NCBI GenBank assembly: GCA_021323855.1
Contig: JAJPKE010000002.1
Span: 1-64,000 of the forward strand
Direction: 5' to 3'
DNA: 64,000 nt
DNA from: Chloroflexota bacterium
GTDB taxonomy: Bacteria > Chloroflexota > Ktedonobacteria > Ktedonobacterales > JADMIN01
A program made the translations under genes and the position numbers. Numbering within the stretch: position 1 is the stretch's first letter; each line of letters starts with the position of its first letter. Below the pieces are notes generated by a model. The model ran no database searches and was not told where the DNA came from. It was given only the letters and a program-made list of their open reading frames with translations. Positions 1-7,783 of the stretch are shown piece by piece.

Positions 1-40
1 GTCCGAGCCAGTACCAGCAACGCCGCTCGTTTTGCCTCAA

Positions 41-1228
41 CTATTGGACAGTGAGACTTGCCAAGCGGAGGGCTTCTTCCAAAATGTTGAGTGCTGCGTT
101 CAGGTCGCGGTCACCGACCCAGCCACACGCCGAGTTAAAACATATATAGATGCGCTCGCGCTCGTCTATCTCGCGCACATGATGACAGCGATGACAGCGT
201 TTGGTGGAGGGGAAGAACCGACCCACTCGCTGCACCTTTGTGCCATGCGCTTGCGCCTTCGTCTCTATATAGTACGCCAACTTCCCCAACGAGGCATCCG
301 ATGCAGAGAGCGCTCGTTTGCGGTTCTGGAACATGCCGCGTACATTTAAGCTTTCCAAGCCGATGAACCCATAGCGTTCAGTGACATAGTACGAGACTTT
401 GTGCAACAAGTCATCGCGCAAGCAGCGGATGCGATAATGCAGTCTCGCTAGCTTCCGTTTGGTCTTCTCGCGATTCTTGCTGCCCTTCTGGCGACGTGCC
501 AATTGCTTATTCAGGCACCGGACTTGGGCTAAGAGATGACGGAGTGGTTTTTGGTTTTCAAACCGCGTGTCATCGCTCAGTGTGGCTAACCGCATGAAGC
601 CAGCGTCAATGCCCACGGGTGGTCCATCCACCGGAGTTTGGGCACTTACTACTTCCACCTGTACACTCAAGAACCACCAACCGGCTTCCTGGCGAATTGT
701 CGCGCCCATGATTTTCCCAGAAAAGCGCAGTTTCTCCGCCAGATTAACCTTGCCCAAGTTGCGCTTCATCCGCGTCCGTTTGGTGATCGGTTCTCCTTTG
801 GCTTCCCGTTGGCGCACGAGAAACTCACCCAAGAGTGGCACCTGCACCCAATGATCGCCGACCGTAAACTTATCATTGGCCAGATAGAACGATTCCTGCG
901 ACCGCCCTTTCTTCTTGAATTGGGGATACTTCGCCCGTTTGGCAAAGAAATTCCGAAAGGCGTTGCCCAGATCGTCGAACGCTCCCTCAACTACACACTT
1001 TGTGACTTCATAGGTCCAGGGAAACTCGCTGCCACGAATGGCGTTGAATTGTTTCTTGAGTGCAAACGCCGCAGGTTGTTCACCGGCCTGATACTGGCGT
1101 TGCCATTCGGCCAGCCCCCAGTTGAAAATAAAGCGGCGGGTACCACAAGCACGGCGCAAGTATTCCTCTTGCTCAGCAGTTGGATGCAGCCGGATTTTGT
1201 GTGCCTTGATAACCTTTATAGTTGTCAC
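41..1228 (-). CDS. tnpB: IS200/IS605-family TnpB, RNA-guided nuclease / transposase accessory protein
   Basis: A 395-residue TnpB protein. Known members are RNA-guided DNA nucleases that help retain IS200/IS605-type elements. The RuvC-like active site looks intact: Asp in GIDAGFMRLATL, Glu in FIGLESLNVRGM and the last Asp in GDRDLNAALNI. A zinc finger (CHRC, then CFNSAC) lies between the last two. The N-terminal half is the basic RNA/DNA-binding region (HKIRLHPTAEQEEYLRRACG). No TnpA (Y1 transposase) is visible beside it, so this is a tnpB-only element. I chose a GTG start (VTTIKVIKAHK). The open frame continues upstream into gmk, which I regard as spurious, and the ribosome site GGAGG abuts the GTG, so the start is uncertain. 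The 3' end, where a guide RNA would normally be encoded, runs to the window edge. Confidence 0.9.
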   Translation of the reverse strand: MTTIKVIKAHKIRLHPTAEQEEYLRRACGTRRFIFNWGLAEWQRQYQAGEQPAAFALKKQFNAIRGSEFPWTYEVTKCVVEGAFDDLGNAFRNFFAKRAKYPQFKKKGRSQESFYLANDKFTVGDHWVQVPLLGEFLVRQREAKGEPITKRTRMKRNLGKVNLAEKLRFSGKIMGATIRQEAGWWFLSVQVEVVSAQTPVDGPPVGIDAGFMRLATLSDDTRFENQKPLRHLLAQVRCLNKQLARRQKGSKNREKTKRKLARLHYRIRCLRDDLLHKVSYYVTERYGFIGLESLNVRGMFQNRKRALSASDASLGKLAYYIETKAQAHGTKVQRVGRFFPSTKRCHRCHHVREIDERERIYICFNSACGWVGDRDLNAALNILEEALRLASLTVQ

Positions 1229-1236
1229 CTCCACTG

Positions 1237-1884
1237 TTACACTTCCGGGCAATGCGGGTTGACCCGGCAATGCTCCGCCAGCATGATGGCTTTCAGTTGC
1301 TCGATGGCTTCTTGCAGCCGTTCGCGCCGGTTGACGATGACGTAATCATAGCTGGGCATCTGCGCCATCTCCCGCTCAGCGTTGATGAGGCGCAGCGCAC
1401 GCTGCTCCGGCGAATCCTGGCCGCGTAGATCGAGCCGCGCCGTCAGGTCTTCAATGGATTCGGGCGCGAGAAAGACGAAGACGGCTCCGCGTGTGCGCTG
1501 GCGAATGGTCTGCGCGCCCTGCGGGTCAATCGTCAGGATGACATCACGTTGCGCCGCAAGCTGCTCGCGCACCGGCGCAGCGGGCACGCCGTATTGATTG
1601 CCATGCACCTCGGCAAATTCCAGCAGTTCGCCCTGCACGATCATCTGCTGGAACTGCTGATGTGTGCGGAAATGATAATGCACGCCGTCAATTTCGCCGT
1701 CGCGCGGGCGGCGGGTGGTCGCTGTGACGACGATATACCCCGGCCAGCCTTGCTCCACCAATGCTTTGGTAATGGTCGTCTTGCCAACGCCGGACGGGCC
1801 GGACAGCACCATCAGCAGCGGACAGCGCTTCACCTGCACGAGGGATAACTTCTCAGAAAGGGGACTCTCACCGGCGTCTCTCAC
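1237..1884 (-). CDS. gmk: Guanylate kinase
   Basis: Phosphorylates GMP (and dGMP) to GDP with ATP in the cytosol, a step in guanine nucleotide supply that also feeds ppGpp synthesis. The P-loop GPSGVGKTT is at about residues 29-37. The GMP-binding signature TTRRPRDGEIDGVHYHF, the lid region and the C-terminal SYDYVIVN strand are all present. The length (215 aa) is normal. The start is GTG, giving a slightly long N-terminus before CPLLMVLSGPSG; a later start is possible. The last residues (NPHCPEV) are encoded in a hairpin-forming stretch just before tnpB, so the IS insertion may have supplied the stop codon. The usual downstream neighbour rpoZ is absent. Confidence 0.93.
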   Translation of the reverse strand: MRDAGESPLSEKLSLVQVKRCPLLMVLSGPSGVGKTTITKALVEQGWPGYIVVTATTRRPRDGEIDGVHYHFRTHQQFQQMIVQGELLEFAEVHGNQYGVPAAPVREQLAAQRDVILTIDPQGAQTIRQRTRGAVFVFLAPESIEDLTARLDLRGQDSPEQRALRLINAEREMAQMPSYDYVIVNRRERLQEAIEQLKAIMLAEHCRVNPHCPEV

Positions 1885-1920
1885 GGCCTCACCCGCTCCT
1901 CTTGTCTTGCCCTGGGCATC

Positions 1921-1961
1921 GTCTCGTTTGCCTTGATTGTCTTGATTGTCTCGTTTGTCTC
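1921..1961. repeat. 9-bp-period tandem repeat in the gmk leader
   Basis: Five imperfect 9-bp units of the form GTCTYGWTT lie end to end between gmk and rqcH. Read on the minus strand they would encode a NET/IKT/IKA tripeptide repeat upstream of the gmk start. Similar 9-bp arrays recur elsewhere in the window. Confidence 0.75.
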
Positions 1962-1982
1962 GCCAATGCTACATATCCTACA

Positions 1983-1991
1983 TGTTATACT
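1983..1991 (+). promoter_or_regulatory. Extended -10 promoter for rqcH
   Basis: TGTTATACT fits an extended -10 element (TGnTATACT). No good -35 is seen, which is normal for this promoter type. Transcription would begin near 1998, leaving a leader of about 75 bases before the rqcH start codon. Confidence 0.5.
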
Positions 1992-2073
1992 ATAGCGCCG
2001 CCCTGTGTCGCCTCGTGGCGCTCCAGCGGCGGGAAACGCGCAGAAACAAGGGAAATCGAGCAGGTTTGCTGCC

Positions 2074-4017
2074 ATGAATGTAGATGCTCTGACGCTGACC
2101 GCGCTGGTTGGTGAGTTCCACGAAACGCTGATCGGCGCGCGCATAGATGATGTGATCCAGCCGACGCCGCATGCCGTAGCGCTTCAGACGTATGGCGCGG
2201 GACGCAATCGCTGGCTCATCGCCTCAGCGCACCCCCAGCTTGCCCGTGTCCACTACATCGAACGCAAGCCACGCAAGCTGGTGCAGGACCCGCCAGCCTT
2301 CGTTATGCTGCTGCGCAAATATCTGGAAGGCACGCGAGTCAGCGAAGTACGGCAGCCAGCCTGGGAGCGCCTGATCGAGATTGGCTGTGTGCGTGGGCCG
2401 CAGGAGGCTGCAAACCGCCGGGTCTGGCTCGTCGTTGAGATTATGGGGCGTGTCAGCAACCTCATTCTGCGCGATGACAACGGCCTGATTCTTGGCTCGC
2501 TGCGGCATGTCGGCGCTGGCGAGAATCGCTATCGCACGATTGCGCCCACTATCCCTTACCGCTATCCGCCGCCGCAGACGCGCGCGCTCCACGGCGAGAC
2601 AATGCCACGCATCGAGCCGGAAAACGTCACCGCCAGCGAATTAGAGGAAGCGGGAGCCGAGATGCTGGCGGCGGGACCGAAACCACGCGGACGCGCCGGG
2701 CGTAAAGGCCTTGCCGGACGCACACAGCCCTTGATCGTTGCCGATGTGCTGATGGCGCATCTGGCAGGCTTTGGGCGCGAGCTGGCTGGGGAGGCGGTGG
2801 CGCGGGCGCTGGGCGCGCCTGACGCGCCGCTCACCACCGGTGTGCGCTGGAATCGCGTCGCTCACGAGGCGCGCGAACTGGCGACGCTTTCGACGACGAA
2901 AGCCTGGGAGCCAACGCTGGTGTACCGCAGCGCCGATGAACATGCGCGCCCTTTTGCCTTCGCCGTCTATCCGCCGCGCCAGTATGGTGACGGGGCGATC
3001 CTGCGTCCGGCGGCAAGCGTGAATGAGATGCTCGCCACCTATTATGAGGATGCCGAGTGGTACAACGCCGTCGAAGGCGCGAAGCAGGAGTTGCGGCACG
3101 CATTGCAGACGCAGCGCGACCGCTGCCTGCGCAAAGATGAGGCGCTACGCGGCGAACTGGCGCTGTTGGATGAGATGCAACAACTCCGCGAGGAGGCGGA
3201 TATCTTGCTCGCCTTCCAGCAGGAGGTGCCGGAACATGCCAGCAGTTTTCGCATCGAAAATCCCTTCACAGCGGGCGAGGGTGACGCGCAGACAGTGACT
3301 ATTGCGCTCGATCCGCGTCTCTCGGCGGTGGAAAACGCCAACAAAAAGTACGACCGCTACCACAAGCTCCAACGCGCCGGCAGCCGTATCCCGCCGCAGA
3401 TCGAAGCCAACGAGCTGGAACTGGCGCATATCGAACAGTTGCGCACAGACCTGGCGCTTGCTGAAACGCCAGCCGAGATTGCGCTCGTCCGTGCCGAGGT
3501 GGCTGAGGCCGGGTACTTGCGTGGCGCGAAAGATGCGGGAAATCTCCATCGGTTAAACAAAGGAGTAAAAGGCGGCAAGGCAGGCAAAAGCGGCAAAGGC
3601 GGTAAGGGTGGTAAAAGCGGCAACGCAGGGCAGGCGGCCAAACGTGGCGCGGAGGGTGGTTCGCCATTGCGCCGGCAATCCAGCGATGGCTTTTTGCTGC
3701 TGGTGGGCAAGAACAGCCGCCAGAACGAGGAAGTTACGTTCCGCGAGGCCAGCGCCAACGATCTGTGGCTGCACGCGCGTGGTGTCCCTGGCGCGCATGT
3801 CATTATCAAATCCGGCGGGCGGCCAGTGCCGCAGACCACAGAACGTGAGGCCGCTGCGCTGGCCGCCTATTACAGCCAGTCGCGCGCTGCTGGCAGCGTG
3901 CCGGTAGATATCACGCAGCAACGCTATGTGCGCCACATGAAGGGCGGCGGCCCTGGCATGGTGATCTATGAGCGCGAGCATACCATCCAGGTCTCCCCGG
4001 CGGAGATAGAAGAATAG
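2074..4017 (+). CDS. rqcH: RqcH / NFACT-family ribosome quality-control protein
   Basis: A 647-residue NFACT protein, the bacterial counterpart of Rqc2/NEMF. In Bacillus subtilis RqcH binds stalled 50S-peptidyl-tRNA complexes and recruits tRNA-Ala to add alanine tails that mark nascent chains for degradation. The N-terminal NFACT-N domain is clear (MNVDALTLTALVGEF, then VVEIMGRVSNLILRD). A central coiled-coil region follows at about residues 330-480, and a C-terminal NFACT-R domain (GFLLLVGKNSRQNEEVTF, DLWLHARGVPGAHVII). A linker made of Lys-Gly-Gly-type tripeptides separates coiled coil and NFACT-R (about residues 500-530), encoded by a 9-bp-period repeat. I took ATG 2074 rather than an upstream in-frame GTG because conserved NFACT-N sequence begins there. 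Confidence 0.92.
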   Translation: MNVDALTLTALVGEFHETLIGARIDDVIQPTPHAVALQTYGAGRNRWLIASAHPQLARVHYIERKPRKLVQDPPAFVMLLRKYLEGTRVSEVRQPAWERLIEIGCVRGPQEAANRRVWLVVEIMGRVSNLILRDDNGLILGSLRHVGAGENRYRTIAPTIPYRYPPPQTRALHGETMPRIEPENVTASELEEAGAEMLAAGPKPRGRAGRKGLAGRTQPLIVADVLMAHLAGFGRELAGEAVARALGAPDAPLTTGVRWNRVAHEARELATLSTTKAWEPTLVYRSADEHARPFAFAVYPPRQYGDGAILRPAASVNEMLATYYEDAEWYNAVEGAKQELRHALQTQRDRCLRKDEALRGELALLDEMQQLREEADILLAFQQEVPEHASSFRIENPFTAGEGDAQTVTIALDPRLSAVENANKKYDRYHKLQRAGSRIPPQIEANELELAHIEQLRTDLALAETPAEIALVRAEVAEAGYLRGAKDAGNLHRLNKGVKGGKAGKSGKGGKGGKSGNAGQAAKRGAEGGSPLRRQSSDGFLLLVGKNSRQNEEVTFREASANDLWLHARGVPGAHVIIKSGGRPVPQTTEREAAALAAYYSQSRAAGSVPVDITQQRYVRHMKGGGPGMVIYEREHTIQVSPAEIEE

Positions 4018-4049
4018 GGACGCGGCTTTGAAAACCCGGCGCACGGATG

Positions 4050-4165
4050 CGATAGGCTAAAGCCACATGGACGCCGCGCCACATCAACAATGGACTTCAG
4101 TCCACTATTTGCGTGTGCTGGCACTTCAGTCCACTATTTGCGTGCGCCGGCACTTCAGTGCCGCG
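4050..4165. repeat. REP-like intergenic repeat, two and a quarter units of 29 bp
   Basis: Two units of 29 bp beginning ACTTCAGTCCACTATTTGCG occupy 4094-4122 and 4123-4151, and a partial third copy follows (ACTTCAG, 4152). A GGCTAAAGCC palindrome precedes them. Elements of the same style occur at 57360-57470 and 59385-59485. The rest of the 4018-4244 spacer shows nothing else I can name. Confidence 0.7.
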
Positions 4166-4244
4166 AGCGCGCATGCCTTTGCTATGATCTGTGCAAGGCG
4201 CTGGTTTGGTGCGCCTCACTCATCGGGGGAGAATAAGAGAACAC

Positions 4245-5168
4245 ATGGCACACAATACGAGCGGGCGGCGGATGAAGATTGGCCTTATGCCCGGACTCGA
4301 AGAGCAATCGTTTGGCGGGCAGACGCCGCGTTTCCGTGATATTCAGGCGCTGGCGCAGGCGGCGGAGCAGGTTGGTTTCGATTCGTTCTGGCTGGCGGAC
4401 CACTTTCTTTTCCGCTTTCCCAATGAAGCTGAGATGGGGCAATGGGAAGTCTTTACCTTCCTGAGTGGCATCGCCGCTGTCACCTCGCGTATCGCGCTTG
4501 GCCCGCTGGTCGCCTGCACCTCGTTCCGCGAACCGGCGCTGCTGGCGAAGATGGCCGATAGCCTGGATGAAATCAGCGAGGGACGCTTCATTTTGGGGCT
4601 GGGCGCAGGCTGGCACGAGCCGGAATACACTGCGTTCGGTTTTCCCTTCGATCACCGCGCCAGCCGTTTCGAGGAGGCGCTGCACATCATCCTGCCGCTC
4701 TTGAAAGAAGGGCATGTTGACTTTGCAGGCCAATATTATTCGGCGCGCGATTGTGTGCTGCGCCCGCGTGGTCCTTCGCGCTCCGGCCCGCCGATCTGGA
4801 TTGGCGCTGGCCGCCCGCGCATGCTCGATCTGGTGGCCCAGCATGCCGACGCCTGGAATACCGTCTGGCACCGGACGCCAGAGCGTGTGACCGAGGAGTA
4901 CGCCAAGATGCTGGAAGCCTGCCAGCGTGTCGGGCGCGACCCTGCGACGCTCGAATTGACTGCTGGCACACTGGCGCATATCCTTGCTCCCGGCGAACAG
5001 CCAAAGTCCGACGAGAAGCCCATCGTCGGCACGGCGGAAGAGGTGGCCGCGAGCCTGCGCGCCTTCGCTGATGCGGGCGTCACGCACCTGGTGGTGCAGG
5101 TCGAGCCGACAGATGTGAGCGGCGTCGAGCGGTTCGCCGCCGTTCTTGATCTGCTGGACAAAGCGTAA
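4245..5168 (+). CDS. LLM-class (luciferase-like, probably F420-dependent) oxidoreductase
   Basis: A 307-residue luciferase-like monooxygenase-family protein with the TIM-barrel pattern of F420-dependent enzymes: MKIGLMPGLEE, VGFDSFWLADHFLF, LGPLVACTSFREPALLAKMADSL (conserved family blocks), GLGAGWHEPEYTAFGFPF and PPIWIGAGRPRMLDLVAQHAD. Family members oxidise or reduce small molecules with F420H2 or FMNH2; the substrate cannot be read from sequence. The start at ATG 4245 follows a GGGGGAGAA ribosome site about 11 bases upstream. An internal ATG at 4272 (MKIGLM) is the alternative. The gene appears monocistronic; the next feature is a promoter-terminator unit. Confidence 0.85.
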   Translation: MAHNTSGRRMKIGLMPGLEEQSFGGQTPRFRDIQALAQAAEQVGFDSFWLADHFLFRFPNEAEMGQWEVFTFLSGIAAVTSRIALGPLVACTSFREPALLAKMADSLDEISEGRFILGLGAGWHEPEYTAFGFPFDHRASRFEEALHIILPLLKEGHVDFAGQYYSARDCVLRPRGPSRSGPPIWIGAGRPRMLDLVAQHADAWNTVWHRTPERVTEEYAKMLEACQRVGRDPATLELTAGTLAHILAPGEQPKSDEKPIVGTAEEVAASLRAFADAGVTHLVVQVEPTDVSGVERFAAVLDLLDKA

Positions 5169-5244
5169 AACGCCCGGCTGATGACTCTGGATGACTCTGG
5201 ATGGCTCACTGGTCTATCAAACTGGCTGTCTTGTCCCACTGCGC

Positions 5245-5274
5245 TTGACGTAGTATTCGCGGACAGGCGATAAT
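5245..5274 (+). promoter_or_regulatory. Sigma-70-type promoter before the RSH operon
   Basis: TTGACG (5245-5250), an 18-bp spacer and GATAAT (5269-5274) make a good promoter. Transcription would begin near 5281, only about 30 bases before a strong terminator hairpin, so it makes either a short RNA or an attenuated leader of the two RSH genes. Confidence 0.6.
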
Positions 5275-5309
5275 ACGAGTGAACGCGCGAGGTCAAAGAC
5301 GACGAACGG

Positions 5310-5355
5310 GCGCGCGGGTGGCAATGAGACCGGGAGCCACCCGCGCGCTCTGTTT
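5310..5355 (+). terminator. Strong rho-independent terminator / possible attenuator
   Basis: A perfect 13-bp GC-rich stem (GCGCGCGGGTGGC, 5310-5322, with its complement at 5336-5348) and a 13-base loop are followed by TCTGTTTT. It lies just after the promoter at 5245 and about 280 bases before the first RSH gene. It could end transcripts from the LLM gene, define a small RNA of about 75 bases, or attenuate the RSH operon. Confidence 0.75.
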
Positions 5356-5629
5356 TAGCCGTTCTAGCAGGCCATTCCCTAATCGCTATTGCTCAGCCTT
5401 TTCGTCGTTCGCTATACTCGCGCCAATAGCTAACAGCTCATAGCAATACAGCCAGATGTGCCAGGCCTGATTCGTCGCGACTTCGATCCCAAATGCCGTG
5501 CTTCCTCTTCTATTGGGAAGTGATGCGGATGCGTAGTGGAGGGGCATCATGCGCGCGACTGCGCTCGATGGACAATCGGATAAGACTCCCCAGGCGGCAA
5601 AGAAGCCTACTGGCGGGAGGGTGCAGACG

Positions 5630-7783
5630 ATGACGGACACGCCACCAACCGAATCCCTGCGTGCCCTGCTGGACCTGTGTGCCCGCTACATGTCGCCCGC
5701 TGATCTCGACGTGCTGCGCGCCGCCTACACTGTTGCCGATACCGCGCATGCCGGCGTCCGGCGCGTCTCCGGCGAGCCGTATATCGAGCATCCTATCGCC
5801 GTCGCCACTATCCTTGCTGAGCTTGCGATAGATGTCTCCGGCATCGCCGCCGCGCTGCTGCACGATACCGTTGAGGATACGTCGCTGACACTCGATGCGG
5901 TGAAGGCGCAGTTCGGCCCTGTGGTTGCGCGCATCGTGGACGGCGTGACCAAGTTCAGCGCGGAGGCAGCAGAACTTGCCGCCGATGACTCTCGCCCTCC
6001 ACGCCCTCATCATCACCATACACGCGATGAAATGGAAGATGCGCGCCTCAAACGCGAACGCAAGGCACGTCAACAATCTGAGACGGTGCGCAAGCTGTTG
6101 CTGGCGATGAGCCAGGAGCCACGGGTGGTGTTGGTCAAGATTGCCGACCGCCTGCACAATCTGCGCACGATGGAGGCGATGTCGCCACGCCAGCGCGAAA
6201 ACAAGGCGCGCGAGACGCTCGATATTTACGCCCCGCTTGCCGGACGCATTGGTCTCTATCTCATCAAATCTGAACTGGAAGACCGCGCGTTTTACTTTCT
6301 CGATCAAGAGGCGTATACGCGGGCGGAGGCGCGGCTGGCAGACGAAGCGATGAAACGCGGCAGCTGGGCGCGACGCATGTGTGAGCGGACCGAGAAAGAA
6401 CTGGCGACGCAGGGAATACGCGCCTGTGTGAACTGGCGACTCAAGCATCCCTATCGCAGCCACCGCGAAGCCGAGGATAACGGCATGGACATCGGCGGAC
6501 TGCATGATCTGATTGCTTTTCGTGTGTTGGTCAATTCCAAAGATGACTGTTACCAGGCGTTGCGTGTGATTCATTCCCTCTGGCTTCCTTACGGCGACCG
6601 CATCCGCGATTACATTGCGAACCCCAAGATCAACGGCTACCAATCGTTCCACACCGCTGTTTTCGCCCTGGATGGCCGCATGGCGCAGTTTCACATTCGC
6701 ACGCATCGTATGCACCGCGCCGCCCAGCATGGCATCGCCACCTACTGGCTGGAGCGCGCCGCGCGAGGCGAGCGGGTGGATGAGAAAGCGCCGATTCGTG
6801 TCGAGCAGGTGCTTGGCTGGGTGACGCAACTGGCCACCTGGCATGAAGAACTGGGGTTGAGCGCCGAAGCCTACGTCGCCACCATCCAGGGAGACCTGCT
6901 GGAAGAGCAGGTGGTGGTCTTTACGCCCAAAGGCGAGGCGCGCGAGATGCCCGAAGGCTCAACCGTGCTGGATTTCGCCTATCGCATCCATACTGACATC
7001 GGCGACCACGCCACCGGCGCGCAGATTCGCACCAACAGCAATCAAGGCATCCTGGTGACGCATCATGTGCCGGTGGATTACGTGCTTCAGCGAGGCGATA
7101 TTGTGCGCATTATGACCTCGCCAGAGACCCATCCGAATCCAAACTGGTTGACCATCGCCCAGACCCGTTACGCCCAGGAACGTATCAGCCGCGCCCTTCG
7201 CCTGCTTCGCCGCTCCGCCGATATCACCGCCGACCGCACCCGCCACACCAATGACCAGACAGTTCCCCTGGAACCGGATTATCCTTTGCCACTGCGCCAT
7301 CCCTCCGGCAAACTGGCGCGTGTCGAACTGGCGCGCTGTTGTTATCCCTGTCCGGGTGACGCGATTGTCGGCGTTGCCAAAGCGCGCAATGCCGTGGCCA
7401 TTCATCGCACCTGTTGCCATACGCTCAAACGGACATTGGAGAAACGCGCCAGGGCCGGCCTTGCCTATGCTGAGGCGATTCCCGTCGCCTGGCAGGAGAT
7501 ACAACCCCTCACGTATAGGGTACACTTATTGATAGGCGGGGAAGATCACGCTGGATTGATGTATGAGCTTTCCGCCTGCGCTGCGCGCATGGGACTGAAC
7601 GTTTCCGGAACGAAGGCCGATGCCAACCAGTCCCGTTACAAAGCCGCCGTCACGCTGACGCTGGACATTCCGCCCGGCATGCGCCATGAGCCGGTGATGC
7701 ACCGCTTGCAGCGCGCCGTTCCAAGCATTACCAGTATCCGCAGAGATACCAGCAAAGGCTGTGAGCCAGAGCTACCGTTATGA
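5630..7783 (+). CDS. RelA/SpoT homologue 1: hydrolase motifs intact, synthetase motifs degenerate
   Basis: A 717-residue long RSH protein with HD, synthetase, TGS, CC/zinc and ACT domains in order. The HD hydrolase site is complete: HAG, RRVSGEPYIEHP (His 54), HDTVED (78-83) and ADRLHNLRT. In the synthetase domain DLIAFR and NGYQSFH remain. The ATP/GDP-binding block that reads RxKHxYSIYxK in active enzymes is WRLKHPYRSHREAE here, and the catalytic Glu of ExQIRT is Gln (QFHIRT, Gln 353). I infer a ppGpp hydrolase with little or no synthetase activity. TGS (VVVFTPKGEAREMPEGSTVLD) and the Cys block ELARCCYPCPGDAIVG are preserved. A histidine-rich insertion follows the HD core. ATG 5630 has GGGAGG nine bases upstream. 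The stop overlaps the next start by four bases. Confidence 0.93.
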   Translation: MTDTPPTESLRALLDLCARYMSPADLDVLRAAYTVADTAHAGVRRVSGEPYIEHPIAVATILAELAIDVSGIAAALLHDTVEDTSLTLDAVKAQFGPVVARIVDGVTKFSAEAAELAADDSRPPRPHHHHTRDEMEDARLKRERKARQQSETVRKLLLAMSQEPRVVLVKIADRLHNLRTMEAMSPRQRENKARETLDIYAPLAGRIGLYLIKSELEDRAFYFLDQEAYTRAEARLADEAMKRGSWARRMCERTEKELATQGIRACVNWRLKHPYRSHREAEDNGMDIGGLHDLIAFRVLVNSKDDCYQALRVIHSLWLPYGDRIRDYIANPKINGYQSFHTAVFALDGRMAQFHIRTHRMHRAAQHGIATYWLERAARGERVDEKAPIRVEQVLGWVTQLATWHEELGLSAEAYVATIQGDLLEEQVVVFTPKGEAREMPEGSTVLDFAYRIHTDIGDHATGAQIRTNSNQGILVTHHVPVDYVLQRGDIVRIMTSPETHPNPNWLTIAQTRYAQERISRALRLLRRSADITADRTRHTNDQTVPLEPDYPLPLRHPSGKLARVELARCCYPCPGDAIVGVAKARNAVAIHRTCCHTLKRTLEKRARAGLAYAEAIPVAWQEIQPLTYRVHLLIGGEDHAGLMYELSACAARMGLNVSGTKADANQSRYKAAVTLTLDIPPGMRHEPVMHRLQRAVPSITSIRRDTSKGCEPELPL

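Noticed and set aside
1229..1270. Longer N-terminus for TnpB overlapping gmk
   Set aside because: It would overlap the end of gmk and adds residues not typical of the family.
4094..4158. Direct repeats resembling a minimal CRISPR
   Set aside because: Units of 29 bp are adjacent with no spacers between them and no cas genes are present.
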